From contig NZ_AP023057.1 of assembly GCF_016629565.1 (NCBI RefSeq), forward strand, positions 1,364,001 to 1,428,000: a DNA stretch of 64,000 nucleotides. The letters run 5' to 3'. This DNA is from Nitratiruptor sp. YY08-10 (GTDB lineage Bacteria > Campylobacterota > Campylobacteria > Campylobacterales > Nitratiruptoraceae). Made by a program: the position numbers and the translations under genes. Below the pieces are notes generated by a model. It searched no databases. It saw only the letters and a program-made list of their open reading frames with translations, and was not told where the DNA came from. Shown here one piece after another: positions 41,769 to 52,607 of the stretch; position 1 is the first letter of the stretch, and each line of letters begins with the position of its first letter.

Positions 41769-42139
41769 TTGACTGTTTCAACAGCGATATTGTTATATCC
41801 GTTACTTTTTAAAAGATCCAGTACTTCAATAAACGTTTCAAACTTTGCATTTTTGTCACTCCGTATCAAAATGGAACTCTTGGTATTGTACGTTTTTAGT
41901 TTTTGTACAAGCAAACGTGTATCAACTTTCTCTTTTTCTAAATAAATGGTCCCGTCTTTGGTAATGGAGATATCTATCTTTTTTACCGGCAGTTCCTTGG
42001 CACTTCCCGCTTTTGGCAAATCGATAGGAATAACACCTTTTGCGATGAATGTAGCCGTGGTCAGAACAATCACCAATAGCACGAGCATGATATCGATAAA
42101 AGGAATGACATTGATTTGATCAAAGCGTTTAATCCTCAT
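41765..42139 (-). CDS. exbD: ExbD/TolR-family protein
   Basis: 124 residues from ATG 42139 (MRIKRFDQINVIPFID); ATG inside CATGAGG of exbB. One membrane helix (IMLVLLVIVLTTATF) carries the essential Asp in IDIML, then a periplasmic domain with IDLPKAGSA and ILIRSDKNAKFE. It forms the proton channel with ExbB. It overlaps exbB by 11 bases and tonB by 4. Confidence 0.93.
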   Translation of the reverse strand: MRIKRFDQINVIPFIDIMLVLLVIVLTTATFIAKGVIPIDLPKAGSAKELPVKKIDISITKDGTIYLEKEKVDTRLLVQKLKTYNTKSSILIRSDKNAKFETFIEVLDLLKSNGYNNIAVETVK

Positions 42140-42563
42140 GGACGATATCCCATTTTGCAAGGAGCACTTCTACTCTTCGCACGAGATAGTTGTAAAACAT
42201 AGTTGCCGGAATAGCAACAACCAATCCCATGGCTGTCGCTTTGAGTGCCAATGCCAGTCCTATCATGATCTCCTTTGTATTGACAATGCCACTTTGTCCC
42301 ATGGTATAAAAAGTCAAAATAATACCTAGAACCGTTCCAAGCAGGCCAATATAGGGAGCGGAAGAGGCAATTGTCGCTATTGTCGAGAGATTGTTGGTTA
42401 TATCGATCTCTAATGCCTCTTTATTTTCATATTTGCTCACATCGACACCTCTGTAAAAAAACCAGCGTTCGATCGTCAACCAAACACTCACAAAACTCAT
42501 CACTGCCAGTGTACCTATAATGCCATAATCAATAATCTCTTTGAGATGCTGCATAATACTCAT
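42129..42563 (-). CDS. exbB: ExbB/TolQ-family proton channel
   Basis: 144 residues from ATG 42563, which overlaps the histidine kinase stop as ATGA. Three membrane helices, with the conserved stretch APYIGLLGTVLGIILTFYTM and ALALKATAMGLVVAIPATMFYN. This short type, without a long N-terminal part, is usual in Campylobacterota. It works with ExbD and TonB. The operon is coupled to a two-component system, so the inferred regulator may control nutrient uptake. Confidence 0.93.
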   Translation of the reverse strand: MSIMQHLKEIIDYGIIGTLAVMSFVSVWLTIERWFFYRGVDVSKYENKEALEIDITNNLSTIATIASSAPYIGLLGTVLGIILTFYTMGQSGIVNTKEIMIGLALALKATAMGLVVAIPATMFYNYLVRRVEVLLAKWDIVHED

Positions 42564-43387
42564 AAACAAACCTTTTTTAGATCCAATGTTATTTTTGTTC
42601 CATGTCCAGGCTTAGAATCAATATAGACACCTATACCATTTTCATCACAAAACTCTTTTACCATGGCCAAACCGATACCAAAACCCTCTTGTTCCTCATT
42701 TTCCTGATAGTAACGCTCGAATATTTTAATGAGATCCTTTTCATCGATTCCTTTTCCCTCATCTTCAATCTGTAAAAGAGAATCTTTGAGAACGATCTTT
42801 ATCACTGAGCCTTTAGGACTATATTTTATAGCATTTGATAAAAGATTATCAAACATCTTCTTAAATCCCACCTTGGCGATTGATATTTTGAGTGGATGCA
42901 GCTCTATCTGAAGATTTTTGTGACGAAGGAGATCTTCAAAAAACTCTATGCGTTCTTCAATCACCTCCTTTGCATCAAAAACCTGTGGTTTAGGCTGTAA
43001 AATCTCTTTTTTGATCAAATACTCCACCTCTTCATACAGTTCCATTAACTGTACCAAAGCCTTCTCAATCCTCTTTATTCTTCGCCCTGCTTTTTCCTCA
43101 TGACAACTCTTCTCAAGCATAGAACAATTGGCTTTGATAGTTGCGATTGGGATATTGAGTTCATGAAGCGTCTCCTCAAGCATCTTTTCAAGATGAAGAT
43201 TTCTCTTTTTGAGAGGAACAAAAGAGTATTTAATCAAAAAAAAACCAAACAGCAGTGCCAACAGCAATAGAAAACCGATAAGCAGTGGCAGTGGCACAAG
43301 ATTGAGTCCAAAGTATCCAACAACGAATAAAATGACGACCGATATAATGTAAAGTAACCAAAAGGCGTAAAACTCGCTATTTTTCAA
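42560..43387 (-). CDS. Sensor histidine kinase
   Basis: About 275 residues from TTG 43387 ([14 protein letters not shown]), overlapping the response regulator by 11 bases; a TTG at 43432 gives 290 residues but a 56-base overlap. Two hydrophobic segments with a very short loop between lie in the first 60 residues, so it has nearly no periplasmic sensor. The H box is LHELNIPIATIKANCSML, the N box LLSNAIKYSPKG, with GKGIDEKD (G1), GFGIGLAMV (G2). It phosphorylates the regulator next to it. The input may be the membrane state or a partner. Confidence 0.9.
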   Translation of the reverse strand: MKNSEFYAFWLLYIISVVILFVVGYFGLNLVPLPLLIGFLLLLALLFGFFLIKYSFVPLKKRNLHLEKMLEETLHELNIPIATIKANCSMLEKSCHEEKAGRRIKRIEKALVQLMELYEEVEYLIKKEILQPKPQVFDAKEVIEERIEFFEDLLRHKNLQIELHPLKISIAKVGFKKMFDNLLSNAIKYSPKGSVIKIVLKDSLLQIEDEGKGIDEKDLIKIFERYYQENEEQEGFGIGLAMVKEFCDENGIGVYIDSKPGHGTKITLDLKKVCL

Positions 43388-44033
43388 AACGGTATCCAAT
43401 AGATCGAATATTTTGTATCGAATCCTTGCCAAAAATCTTTTTCAGTGTCGATATATACACCCGCAAAGAACCTTCACTGATAATCTCTTCATGACTCCAT
43501 AGTGTTTGAAAGATCTGCTCTTTGGTCACCACTTTTTTTCTGTTTTTCAAAAAAAGATGCAGAAGCTGCAGCTCTTTTTGCTTCAAGTCAATAATCTCGT
43601 TCCCTTTTTTCAACACAAACTGCTCCGGATAAAAGTAATATCCGTCAATTTCTATGACTGCATCATGATGCACCCTTCGTAAAATTGCCCCGATTCGCCA
43701 TAGCAGTTCCTCCAGGTCAATGGGCTTTGTCAAATAATCATCGCCTCCCAACAAAAAACCCTCTTTGATATCGTTTTTTTGCTTTTTTGAAGTAATAAAT
43801 ATGGCTGGCGTCATATCCTCTATACTTCGCAGTTCTTTCAACAGCGTAAACCCGTCTCCATCCGGAAGCATCACATCCAATAAAAGCAGATCATACCGAT
43901 TGGCATAGTGCAACTCTATCGCATCTTGCATTGTACGAGCCACATCGACAGCAAAGCCCTCCTCTTCCAAAAACTCCTGCAGCGTTTCGCTAAAGAGCCT
44001 GTCATCCTCTACAAGCAGGATTTTATTGGACAC
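43377..44033 (-). CDS. OmpR-family response regulator
   Basis: 218 residues starting at GTG. The receiver has LLVEDDRLF (acid pocket), phospho-acceptor Asp in [13 protein letters not shown], and Lys in LTKPID. The C-terminal winged helix carries [15 protein letters not shown] and [14 protein letters not shown]...IGYRFE. It is a DNA-binding transcription factor. Order regulator-kinase-exbB-exbD-tonB, all overlapping, suggests control of its own TonB genes or use of the pyrC operon promoter. It overlaps pyrC by 11 bases. Confidence 0.93.
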   Translation of the reverse strand: MSNKILLVEDDRLFSETLQEFLEEEGFAVDVARTMQDAIELHYANRYDLLLLDVMLPDGDGFTLLKELRSIEDMTPAIFITSKKQKNDIKEGFLLGGDDYLTKPIDLEELLWRIGAILRRVHHDAVIEIDGYYFYPEQFVLKKGNEIIDLKQKELQLLHLFLKNRKKVVTKEQIFQTLWSHEEIISEGSLRVYISTLKKIFGKDSIQNIRSIGYRFEK

Positions 44034-45030
44034 TCGCTATCCTCCAAGAAAGTCGCTCTCCTGCAAACATAGGAACCACATCATTATAACTTGATGGCAC
44101 CTCAAAAGGCTCCTTTTCAAGAACCACATTTTTTTTCGGTGGTTGAATATCATAAATCTTTCGTGCATTGTCACTCACAAAAGCTTGTAAGTTTTCCAAA
44201 ACACCAGCCTCCTCAAAGATTTGAGCAAGCGCTTGCAAAGCGATCGGCGCTGTAAAAACTCCCGCTGCGCATCCTGGAGCCTCTTTCTTGTCTCTTGGAT
44301 GAGGAGCACTGTCACTGCCAAACATCACTTTCGGATGGGCCATAAAGGCTACTTTTCTGAGAGCCATTCTATCTTCAGGACGTTTCGCGATAGGCTTGCA
44401 AAACAGATGCGGCCGTAATAGTCCTCCTGCAACATCATCAAGAGTGATATAAAGATGATGCAACGTTATAGTGGCATAGAGATTTTCATACCTCATCAAG
44501 GCATCAACCGCCTCTTTCGTCGTGATATGCTCCATAATGATTTTTAGATTCGGAAATCTTCGAGCAATTTTTTCATAGATCGGGATGAACTCCGCTTCTC
44601 TATCCATCACAAAACCATTTGTCTCACCATGCACACAAAGGGGAATCCCGAGTTCGCTCATCGCTTCCAGTGTAGGTGCCAAGGCTTCGATACTGAAATT
44701 ATCCACGCCATCTTGACTGTTGGTGGTAATTCCAGCAGGATAGAGTTTGATCGCAGTAATATATGGTTTTGCCTCTTGTAAAAATTGATAATCATACGAG
44801 GGTTTGAAAAAAAGGGTCATATAGGCTTCAAACCGCTCTTCGCCAATAGCTTCTTCAATCCTTTTTTTGTAGGACTTTGCCATCTCTATATCGGTTACAG
44901 GCGGTACAAGATTTGGCATAATGATTGCGCCGCTGAAACTTTTTGCTGAAAGTGGTGCCACCGTTTGAAGCATTGCACCGTCTCTTACATGCAGATGCAT
45001 ATCCAGGGGGGATTGCAGAGTTATTTGCAT
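44023..45030 (-). CDS. pyrC: Dihydroorotase
   Basis: 335 residues, class II (PyrC) type. The metal-binding MHLHVRDG (HxH) stands near residue 12; further histidines lie in CVHGE and MEHITT; the SDSAPH block carries the catalytic Asp. It closes carbamoyl aspartate to dihydroorotate in pyrimidine synthesis. It overlaps the phosphohexomutase gene by 10 bases and the response regulator by 11, so metabolic and regulatory genes share a transcript. Confidence 0.96.
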   Translation of the reverse strand: MQITLQSPLDMHLHVRDGAMLQTVAPLSAKSFSGAIIMPNLVPPVTDIEMAKSYKKRIEEAIGEERFEAYMTLFFKPSYDYQFLQEAKPYITAIKLYPAGITTNSQDGVDNFSIEALAPTLEAMSELGIPLCVHGETNGFVMDREAEFIPIYEKIARRFPNLKIIMEHITTKEAVDALMRYENLYATITLHHLYITLDDVAGGLLRPHLFCKPIAKRPEDRMALRKVAFMAHPKVMFGSDSAPHPRDKKEAPGCAAGVFTAPIALQALAQIFEEAGVLENLQAFVSDNARKIYDIQPPKKNVVLEKEPFEVPSSYNDVVPMFAGERLSWRIASVQ

Positions 45031-46394
45031 ATTTTATCCTTTATCTTTTCAACCAGTTCCATTACTTTTTCTTCATACTCTTTTGCCTCTTCTTCACTCT
45101 TTGCTTCAAACCGTGTAACCAAAATCGGCGTTGTGTTGCTGGCTCGAACGAGTGCCCATCCATCTTCAAAAACAATGCGCAGTCCATCCACATCTATAAT
45201 CTCTTTAATAGATGGAAAACCGGCAGGGGGATTTTGCAAAGCTTGCTTCAATGCTTCTATAATTTTAAATTTACACTCTTCTGTCGTTCCTACTTTGATC
45301 TCCGGTGTATTATATACTCGCGGCAGACTTTCAATCTCTTTATCAAGATCGGTGCCTTGATGAATCAGTTCAATGACTCGAAACGTCGCATAGATTGCAT
45401 CATCATATCCAAAATACCTGTCATTGAAAAAGAGATGTCCACTCACTTCTGCGGCAAAATCGGCACCCACCTCAGCAATCTTCTCTTTAAGGTTGCTATG
45501 ACCCGTTTTATACATAATCGCTCGACCTCTTTTGTTAATCTCGTCATACATCACTTGCGAACACTTCACTTCGCCGATAACTATGGGGTTTTCCATATAT
45601 CTGGCAAAAATAATGGCAAGTTCATCCCCTTTGAAATTGTGCTTTTTGGTCAGCACCGCTATTCTGTCCGCATCACCATCATAAGCAAAACCGATATCTG
45701 CATACTTCAAAGCTTTTTTGAGATCTTTCAGATTCTTCTCTTCACTTGGATCAGGATGGTGGTTTGGAAAGGTTCCATCTGGCTCACAGTAAAGTCCAAA
45801 ATAGTCAAACTCCAATGCATTCAAAATCGGCTCTAATACAATCCCCGCAACACCGTTGCCACAATCAAGTGCTATTTTTTGATCAAATCCTTTGAGATGG
45901 TCAAACTCTTTGAGCATAAAATCGATATACTGCTCTTTAGCTGGAATTGCATAGTATGCATCGTTGTCTTCTATCGAAATATCGCTGCTTAATACCTTTT
46001 GTCCAAGCTCTTTGATCTGCTTTGCAAAAAAGGGCTTTTTATCCACTGTTATTTTAAACCCATTGTATTCGGGAGGATTGTGAGATCCGGTAATCATCAC
46101 TGATGCAGAGGGCGTTACCTTTTTCCCTTCGATCTCAAAGCTTGTAAAATTACTAAAATAGTTCACACCTGTTGGTACCATCCCCATACCAAGAACTTTT
46201 TTCCCAGCCTTATTGATTCCACTTGCAAGCCACGAAAAAAGCGTTGGTGAAGAGAGTCTTGCATCATATCCTACTGCAATATACTCTCCTTTTATCTCTT
46301 GTGCAAGGAAATAGCCGATTTTTTTGACAATATCAACATTCAGCTCTTTTTGGAAAATGCCTCTTATATCGTATTCTCTAAAAATCGATTTCAT
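45021..46394 (-). CDS. Phosphomannomutase/phosphoglucomutase
   Basis: 457 residues from ATG 46394 behind [16 protein letters not shown] starts the first domain. The phosphoserine loop is [15 protein letters not shown], the metal loop [10 protein letters not shown] and the sugar loop EVSGHLFF. It belongs to the AlgC/ManB group that interconverts hexose-6-P and hexose-1-P, supplying GDP-mannose or UDP-glucose routes for the LPS genes in this window. It follows amt with 8 bases. Confidence 0.93.
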   Translation of the reverse strand: MKSIFREYDIRGIFQKELNVDIVKKIGYFLAQEIKGEYIAVGYDARLSSPTLFSWLASGINKAGKKVLGMGMVPTGVNYFSNFTSFEIEGKKVTPSASVMITGSHNPPEYNGFKITVDKKPFFAKQIKELGQKVLSSDISIEDNDAYYAIPAKEQYIDFMLKEFDHLKGFDQKIALDCGNGVAGIVLEPILNALEFDYFGLYCEPDGTFPNHHPDPSEEKNLKDLKKALKYADIGFAYDGDADRIAVLTKKHNFKGDELAIIFARYMENPIVIGEVKCSQVMYDEINKRGRAIMYKTGHSNLKEKIAEVGADFAAEVSGHLFFNDRYFGYDDAIYATFRVIELIHQGTDLDKEIESLPRVYNTPEIKVGTTEECKFKIIEALKQALQNPPAGFPSIKEIIDVDGLRIVFEDGWALVRASNTTPILVTRFEAKSEEEAKEYEEKVMELVEKIKDKICK

Positions 46395-46402
46395 CAATCT
46401 CC

Positions 46403-47620
46403 TTAATACTCTTTGATATAGGCTTTTTCACCATGAATATACTCATCCAATCCCATAATCTCTTCTTCTTTGCTTACTCGAAGACCTGTAATCATGCCGA
46501 CTACTTTAAAGACAACAAATGTAACCAAAAGTGTATAAACCCCTACAACCAAAAGTCCTACGATCTGATATCCAAGCTGACTGAACCCCCCACCATAAAT
46601 AAGACCTTTGACACCTCCAATCTCAGGTACCGCCAAAATCCCTATCATCAATGCTCCGACGATTCCTCCCACTCCATGCACACCGAAAACATCCAAGCTA
46701 TCATCATATTTAAATCGCTTTTTTGCATATACCACAGCCCAAAAACAGACAATGGCACCAAGGATTCCTATCAGGATGCTGCCACCAATATCGACATATC
46801 CACTCGCTGGAGTAATCGTAGCAAGACCGGCAATGATTCCTGTAAACAACCCTAAAGACGTAGCCTTTTTATACTTTATCCATTCAAAACCCATCCAAAG
46901 AAATCCTGCAATGAAGGCTGCGATGGTAGAGTTAAAAGCCGCACTGATGGCCTGAGCGTTCATCCCAAGAGCACTGCCACCATTAAATCCGAACCATCCA
47001 AACCATAAAAGTCCTGTACCGATCGCTACAAGCGGAAGGGATGAAGGGAGCATAATTGGCTCTTTTCTTCGACCAAGCATAATAGCTCCAAGTAACGCAG
47101 CCAAACCGCTGGTTTCATGTACAACAATTCCCCCAGCAAAATCGACAACATGCAAATCGCTAAGCCATCCGCCGCCCCAGATCCAGTGTGCAACCGGAAA
47201 ATAGACAAAAGTTGCCCATAGCACGCTTATCAAAATCCAAGCGCTGAATTTCAGTCTTTCCACAAAAGCACCAGCCATAAGCGCTACAGTAATCGCCGCA
47301 AAAGTCATCTGAAAAAAGATAAAAAGATAGTGATAAAGATTTGGTGCTGCAGGTGCGGGTTCATCAAATTTGATACCAGATAAAAAAATATGCTTCAAAT
47401 CTCCTATGACTGCTCCGTCGCCAAATGTCAAGGAGTATCCAAAGGCTATCCACAAAAAACTCACCAAACAAAAGGCCACCATCACCATCATCATGGTATT
47501 GAGCATACTCTTGACTCTGGTAAGTCCACCATAAAAAAGAGCAAGGGCCGGAATACTCATTAAAAGAACAAAGGCCGTAGCAACAAAGATAAATACATTA
47601 TCTGCCAATACTATTTTCAT
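46403..47620 (-). CDS. amt: Ammonium transporter
   Basis: 405 residues with 11 membrane helices as in AmtB, lacking a long signal region. Conserved parts: ALALFYGGLTRVKS, AHWIWGGGWL, DFAGGIVVHETSGLAAL with the first pore His, and DVFGVHGVGGIVGAL with the second. It takes up ammonium and is gated by GlnK, encoded 8 bases upstream. ATG with AGGAGCG upstream. Confidence 0.96.
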   Translation of the reverse strand: MKIVLADNVFIFVATAFVLLMSIPALALFYGGLTRVKSMLNTMMMVMVAFCLVSFLWIAFGYSLTFGDGAVIGDLKHIFLSGIKFDEPAPAAPNLYHYLFIFFQMTFAAITVALMAGAFVERLKFSAWILISVLWATFVYFPVAHWIWGGGWLSDLHVVDFAGGIVVHETSGLAALLGAIMLGRRKEPIMLPSSLPLVAIGTGLLWFGWFGFNGGSALGMNAQAISAAFNSTIAAFIAGFLWMGFEWIKYKKATSLGLFTGIIAGLATITPASGYVDIGGSILIGILGAIVCFWAVVYAKKRFKYDDSLDVFGVHGVGGIVGALMIGILAVPEIGGVKGLIYGGGFSQLGYQIVGLLVVGVYTLLVTFVVFKVVGMITGLRVSKEEEIMGLDEYIHGEKAYIKEY

Positions 47621-47628
47621 GAACGCTC

Positions 47629-47982
<354 letters not shown>

Positions 47983-47994
47983 TTATATATCTGG

Positions 47995-48000
47995 ATTATA
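47995..48000 (-). promoter_or_regulatory. Candidate -10 box for glnK-amt
   Basis: GGCTATAAT on the minus strand, 27 bases before the glnK ATG. No sigma-54 GG-N10-GC pair was found in the 90-base divergent gap, so nitrogen control by RpoN/NtrC at this spot is not supported. The plus-strand glnD side has a weaker GATAATAT near 48033. Confidence 0.4.
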
Positions 48001-48061
48001 GCCTACATCTTTGTTCAAAAAAATTAAAAATTTGATAATATGAGAAGAAAAAAGGCTTGTG

Positions 48062-50569
48062 ATGGAGCTAAAACAAAAAATCGAAGAACTTCTATATTCT
48101 GATGCAAGCGAATATGAAATCTCCCAAACAATACGCGAATATATAAAAAACTATTTTTCCTCTTTGGACAAGCTTTTTGAAAAGACGCAGGGAAAAGATT
48201 TTTTTGTTAAACACACGCGTTATATCGACTCCATTATCACCTCTATCTATAAAGTCGCCATGCGAAAAACTTTTGGTTTTTATCTGCCTATGAGTAACTC
48301 TGTTCCGGTTACACTCGTTGCTCTTGGAAGCTACGGCAGAGAACAAATGGCGCCCTATTCGGATATCGACTTGATGATTGTGTATGAGGAGGTCGAGGGC
48401 TACAACATACAAGCTCTTATCGAAAAAATTCTTTATATCATCTGGGATACCAAGCTGAAACTTGGCCACAGGGTTCATAAACTGAGTGAACTTAATAAAG
48501 TAGCCAATGAAGATGACACAATCAAAACAGCGTTGATTGAATCACGATTTATATGTGGGTCTAAATATCTGTGGGTCAATATAGAAAATGCTCTCAAAAA
48601 AGTGCGTCAATCAAACCAAAAAGAGTTTATTTTCACAAAAATTGAGGAAGCTCAAAAGCGAAGAACAAAAAATCCCATATCTATGGAGCCAAATATCAAG
48701 GAGGGGATCGGTTCCCTTCGTGATGCAAACCTGCTCTTTTGGATCGCCAATGTGGTGTATAGTATCCACTCTCTTAAAGAGCTACAAAACAAAATATACA
48801 GCGAAGAAGAGTACAATGAGTTTCGCGTCGCACTCGAGTGGCTCTTTCGTCTGCGAGGCGCTTTACATCTTGTTTGCAAAAAAAAAGAGGATCGTCTCCT
48901 TATGCAGTACATTCCAGATGTTGCCCAAAAGCTTCTTGGCTCAAATGATAAAAAAGCGCAAAGCGTACTGGTATCCAGGACACTGCAAGCCCTGCACACT
49001 ATAGATACTTTTACAAGCATCTTTATCAAAAAAATTATCAGAAGATTTCTGTTTGCGCCTCATAATGTCACTGTTTTGAAAAGTACACGAGTTACCAAAG
49101 ATATCTATATCTGTGACGATGTAGTCTATGCATCTTTTTTCAAGACAGGCTCTTCATTAAAAGAGTTGCTCACTCTTTTGCAATTGAAGATAAAAGAGTT
49201 CGATCCAAGTTTTCTCCACTATGCCAAATCGATCCATGTTCCACACAATCTTGAGAGAAACCACCTGAAACTTATCAAAAAACTTTTCTACAAACCCGAT
49301 CTTTTCCCCATTTTGGATGCTTTTTTCAAAAGCAATCTGTTGCCAATTGTCATACCGCCTTTAAAAAAAGTGATGTTCTTACCCCAATTTGACGGATACC
49401 ATACCTACCCGGTGGATATCCACTCTCTCATGTGCATCAAAGCGTTAGAAAACATCAAAGACCCCAAAGTAGCCGAAGTTTATGAAACACTGGATAAAGA
49501 GCATAAAGCTTTACTCAAGCTCGCGGTCCTTCTCCATGATGCCGGAAAAGGACGGCGAAGCGAGCATAGTCTTGTTGGAGCGAAACTGATGCGCTCCTTC
49601 GCTTTGTCCTTAGGCTTTGATGAAGAGATGGCAGAGATAGGAGCTACTTTGATCAAGTACCATATCCTAATGAGCAATACCGCTTTTCGAGAAGATATTC
49701 ACAGTGAAAAAGTAGTCTTCTCCTTCATTGCCAAGCTGCAAAAGCCGATCATTCTCGATATGCTCTATATATTGACATATGCAGATATCAATGGTGTAGG
49801 CAAAACGATTTACACCTCCTACAATGCCCATCTTTTGCATGAACTCTATAAAATCGCAAAAGAGAGTTTTTCCAATACGGAAATTTTGGAAGAGAGTGCA
49901 AAACGGATCAAAAAAGAGAATGCATTACGACGAAGTACACATTTTCAAAATCTTCCAAAAACGCTGCAAAAAAAGATTCTCTCTATTGAATCAAACCTCT
50001 TTTTCATCAAAAACAGGACAGAAGAAATTCTACGAATCTGTCAAAAAGCGGTAGAAGTGAAAGAGTTTGTGGTAGAAGTACACAATAAAGAGTATCTGAG
50101 CATTGAAATCTGGAGAAAGGTTCCTTTGAATCTTGGGTATCTCCTTGGAAAACTCTCCTATCTTGATATCGCTTCGATGGAAGTTTTCAAGCTTTTTGAC
50201 AGTGTGAAATATTTTAAAATCGAGTTCTTGGAAAAAGTACATGATGAAGAAGTTCCTTACATTTACAAAATTGTCGAGGCTTCATTCGATATGGATAAAC
50301 AGATTCGACTCAAAAAACCGGTCATTGAACCTCATGAGATCACTATCGACTGTCACCACTCCAAAAGCTATGCATCTATGCATCTCAATGTCAAAAACCA
50401 AAAAGGACTGCTCGCCTATATCGCCCATATTTTTGACCAATACGGTATCGATATTGCCACAGCAAAAGTACATACTATCAAAAATCGGGCAAGAGATCTC
50501 TTTTTAATAGAAAAAAATGGAAATTTTTGTGTCAACAAAGATGCCATTATTCAACAACTATCTAGTTGA
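48062..50569 (+). CDS. glnD: PII uridylyltransferase/uridylyl-removing enzyme
   Basis: 835 residues. The nucleotidyltransferase domain has GSYGREQ at 89-95 and Asp101/Asp103 (SDIDLM). A GlnD-linker helical part (FRLRGALHLVCKKKEDRL) follows. The HD domain has LLHDAGKGRRSEH near 490. Two ACT domains lie at the end (SIEIWRKV; ASMHLNVKNQKGLL). It adds or removes UMP on PII Tyr51 in response to glutamine. ATG 48062 is preferred to the GTG three bases before. Its end overlaps the convergent waaL-like gene by 12 bases. Confidence 0.94.
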   Translation: MELKQKIEELLYSDASEYEISQTIREYIKNYFSSLDKLFEKTQGKDFFVKHTRYIDSIITSIYKVAMRKTFGFYLPMSNSVPVTLVALGSYGREQMAPYSDIDLMIVYEEVEGYNIQALIEKILYIIWDTKLKLGHRVHKLSELNKVANEDDTIKTALIESRFICGSKYLWVNIENALKKVRQSNQKEFIFTKIEEAQKRRTKNPISMEPNIKEGIGSLRDANLLFWIANVVYSIHSLKELQNKIYSEEEYNEFRVALEWLFRLRGALHLVCKKKEDRLLMQYIPDVAQKLLGSNDKKAQSVLVSRTLQALHTIDTFTSIFIKKIIRRFLFAPHNVTVLKSTRVTKDIYICDDVVYASFFKTGSSLKELLTLLQLKIKEFDPSFLHYAKSIHVPHNLERNHLKLIKKLFYKPDLFPILDAFFKSNLLPIVIPPLKKVMFLPQFDGYHTYPVDIHSLMCIKALENIKDPKVAEVYETLDKEHKALLKLAVLLHDAGKGRRSEHSLVGAKLMRSFALSLGFDEEMAEIGATLIKYHILMSNTAFREDIHSEKVVFSFIAKLQKPIILDMLYILTYADINGVGKTIYTSYNAHLLHELYKIAKESFSNTEILEESAKRIKKENALRRSTHFQNLPKTLQKKILSIESNLFFIKNRTEEILRICQKAVEVKEFVVEVHNKEYLSIEIWRKVPLNLGYLLGKLSYLDIASMEVFKLFDSVKYFKIEFLEKVHDEEVPYIYKIVEASFDMDKQIRLKKPVIEPHEITIDCHHSKSYASMHLNVKNQKGLLAYIAHIFDQYGIDIATAKVHTIKNRARDLFLIEKNGNFCVNKDAIIQQLSS

Positions 50570-51754
50570 AGGTAATATTCTCATATTTTTTGTTTCAGTG
50601 TATCCAAATAAGAGAGTTAGTATAAAAAGAATTATCGAAATATGATTTGCGCTCCAAATGGACCAACTTACCAGAGATGTCATAAATATTGCGATAAAGA
50701 CAGCCGATACCACTGGCATGGAAAAATCAAAAAGATTTTTTATAAACCACAAAAAAATAAGAAAACCTATAAATCCTATCAATCCACTGTCCAGGAGAAC
50801 TTCAAGAAAAATATTGTGAGGATGTTTTGCAATTCCTCCTAACATTTTCTTCTTTTGAGCAAAAACAACTGATGATTTTACACCATATCCAGTGAAAACT
50901 CTTTTTTTAATTCTTAGGAATGTATCTAGATAAATGTCATATCGCCCAGTCATTCTATCGCCATGTAGAGAAAAAGTGGTTTTGAAACTATCGATACGCT
51001 GTTTGATTTCTGGAAATGTTATGTATGCTATACTGGATACACCAGCGATAACCAATAGAGTGAACAATATCTCTTTGGAAAAGATTTTTCTTACCTTCAG
51101 TCCAATATAAACAAATAAAGCTGCTAAAAAAGAAAGTATTGCGGTACGTGAAGTAGATGCAAGAATACCAAGAACAGGAATGACAAAAAAGAAGAGTTGA
51201 ATCAATAAACTACTTTTACGAGAGAAAAAATCGTATACTAAAAAAAAGCTTATTGCGACAAAAACCTCTCTTAAATGATAATTTGCAGCTTGTGGGATAA
51301 TTTCACCTTTTTTGATATAGTGCAACACATCACATCCACAAACAACATTGGAAATAGTAATAAGTTCTGTGAACACGAGCGAAAAAGCCAATATATAGAG
51401 TGCACGCCTTATTGCAAGTATTCTTTGTTTAGAAAGAGTATATAAAAACAGACCTATGAAAAGAGCTGTATAGGAATAAAAAAGAAAAACACCAAATTTT
51501 TTCCATGAATATAAAGGAAATTCGGCAAATATCTGTGAAATTGCTACAAATGCAACAAATATGGACCAGCCTTTTACAAGTGGATGTTTTATAAGCTTTT
51601 TAAACTCATCCCCTTTGAGAAGTGAAAGAAAGATAAAAAGGGAGAGAAAAAAAGCGATATTAAAGAGTCCCCTTCCCAAAAAAGCCATGATAAGAATAGT
51701 TGGAAAAAGATAGGTTAACAAATCAAATCTATTTATTTTAAAGAAAGTTTTCAA
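50558..51754 (-). CDS. O-antigen ligase family membrane protein
   Basis: 398 residues with 11-12 hydrophobic helices. The Wzy_C/WaaL loop is seen with STSRTAILSFLAAL, then HPHNIFLEVLLDSGLIGFIG with the conserved His in the big periplasmic loop region. It joins O-polysaccharide to lipid A-core in the periplasm. It is the last gene of the long LPS run and starts inside the end of a family 9 glycosyltransferase. A polymerase (Wzy) is the alternative; WaaL is favoured because of core genes next to it. Confidence 0.85.
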   Translation of the reverse strand: MKTFFKINRFDLLTYLFPTILIMAFLGRGLFNIAFFLSLFIFLSLLKGDEFKKLIKHPLVKGWSIFVAFVAISQIFAEFPLYSWKKFGVFLFYSYTALFIGLFLYTLSKQRILAIRRALYILAFSLVFTELITISNVVCGCDVLHYIKKGEIIPQAANYHLREVFVAISFFLVYDFFSRKSSLLIQLFFFVIPVLGILASTSRTAILSFLAALFVYIGLKVRKIFSKEILFTLLVIAGVSSIAYITFPEIKQRIDSFKTTFSLHGDRMTGRYDIYLDTFLRIKKRVFTGYGVKSSVVFAQKKKMLGGIAKHPHNIFLEVLLDSGLIGFIGFLIFLWFIKNLFDFSMPVVSAVFIAIFMTSLVSWSIWSANHISIILFILTLLFGYTETKNMRILPSTR

Positions 51755-52607
51755 TTTTTTTCAATCCTTTCTCTATATCGATGTTATCATAATAGTTCCC
51801 AACTTTTAAAAGATTTTTTTTGGGAGGGGATTGAAACCGTTGCTCATCCCACAGCGCTGTACTCCAAGGTCCAAAGGGAGCAGAAATGATCCAATTTGTT
51901 GCTCCAAATATCCCAATAGTCGGCGTTTTTTGTACTGCTGCTATATGCATAGGAGCAGAATCTGTTGAAATGCATAAGTAGGCATCTTTTAACACTTGTT
52001 TTAGATCTTGAATCGAGGTTTTTCCTGCAATCACCTCTTTTTTTCCAACAATATGCTTTGCAACCTCTTGAACATACTCTTTCTCATTGCTATCACCCGT
52101 CAAAATAAAAGGCAAATGAAATCTCTCATATAACACTTCACTAAACTCTTTCCATTTATACAGAGGCAATCTTTTTGAAATCCATTTAGGACTTGAACCG
52201 GTATTGAGTACTATGTATGTAGGTTCTTTTTTTATATATGTTATATCCAAAGGTTGTACCATCTTCGTCTTTTTTGCAATATCATAAAAGATATGTGTCA
52301 CACTTTGTTCGAACGAGACTCCATCATTGGTTACGTTATCGAAAAAAAATCTTATAAATTTACTACGATCGTTATTTTGCAAATCGACAAAAAGTGATAT
52401 CTTCTCTTTTTTCAATCGATAAATAAATCGTACAATATCTTTAAAACCTTTTCCTTCCAATACGATGATATTTTCAAATTCATCTTTTAGAAGTTCTCTT
52501 CCCACTACAGATGTCAAAATAAGAGGCTTATGTTCAAATGCACGTAAAACAGGAATAGAAGCGGCAATGTCTCCCAGTGCACTGAATCGATATACCCCGA
52601 TTTTCAT
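51738..52607 (-). CDS. Glycosyltransferase family 9 (heptosyltransferase-like)
   Basis: 289 residues. GVYRFSALGDIAASIPVL at the start is the GT9 signature for heptosyltransferases; ISTDSAPMHIAAVQKTPTIG is the ADP-heptose binding part near the end. It adds heptose, or a related sugar, to the inner core of LPS. It overlaps the SGNH gene by 4 bases and the ligase by 17. The exact acceptor (WaaC-, WaaF- or WaaQ-like) cannot be told. Confidence 0.88.
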   Translation of the reverse strand: MKIGVYRFSALGDIAASIPVLRAFEHKPLILTSVVGRELLKDEFENIIVLEGKGFKDIVRFIYRLKKEKISLFVDLQNNDRSKFIRFFFDNVTNDGVSFEQSVTHIFYDIAKKTKMVQPLDITYIKKEPTYIVLNTGSSPKWISKRLPLYKWKEFSEVLYERFHLPFILTGDSNEKEYVQEVAKHIVGKKEVIAGKTSIQDLKQVLKDAYLCISTDSAPMHIAAVQKTPTIGIFGATNWIISAPFGPWSTALWDEQRFQSPPKKNLLKVGNYYDNIDIEKGLKKIENFL

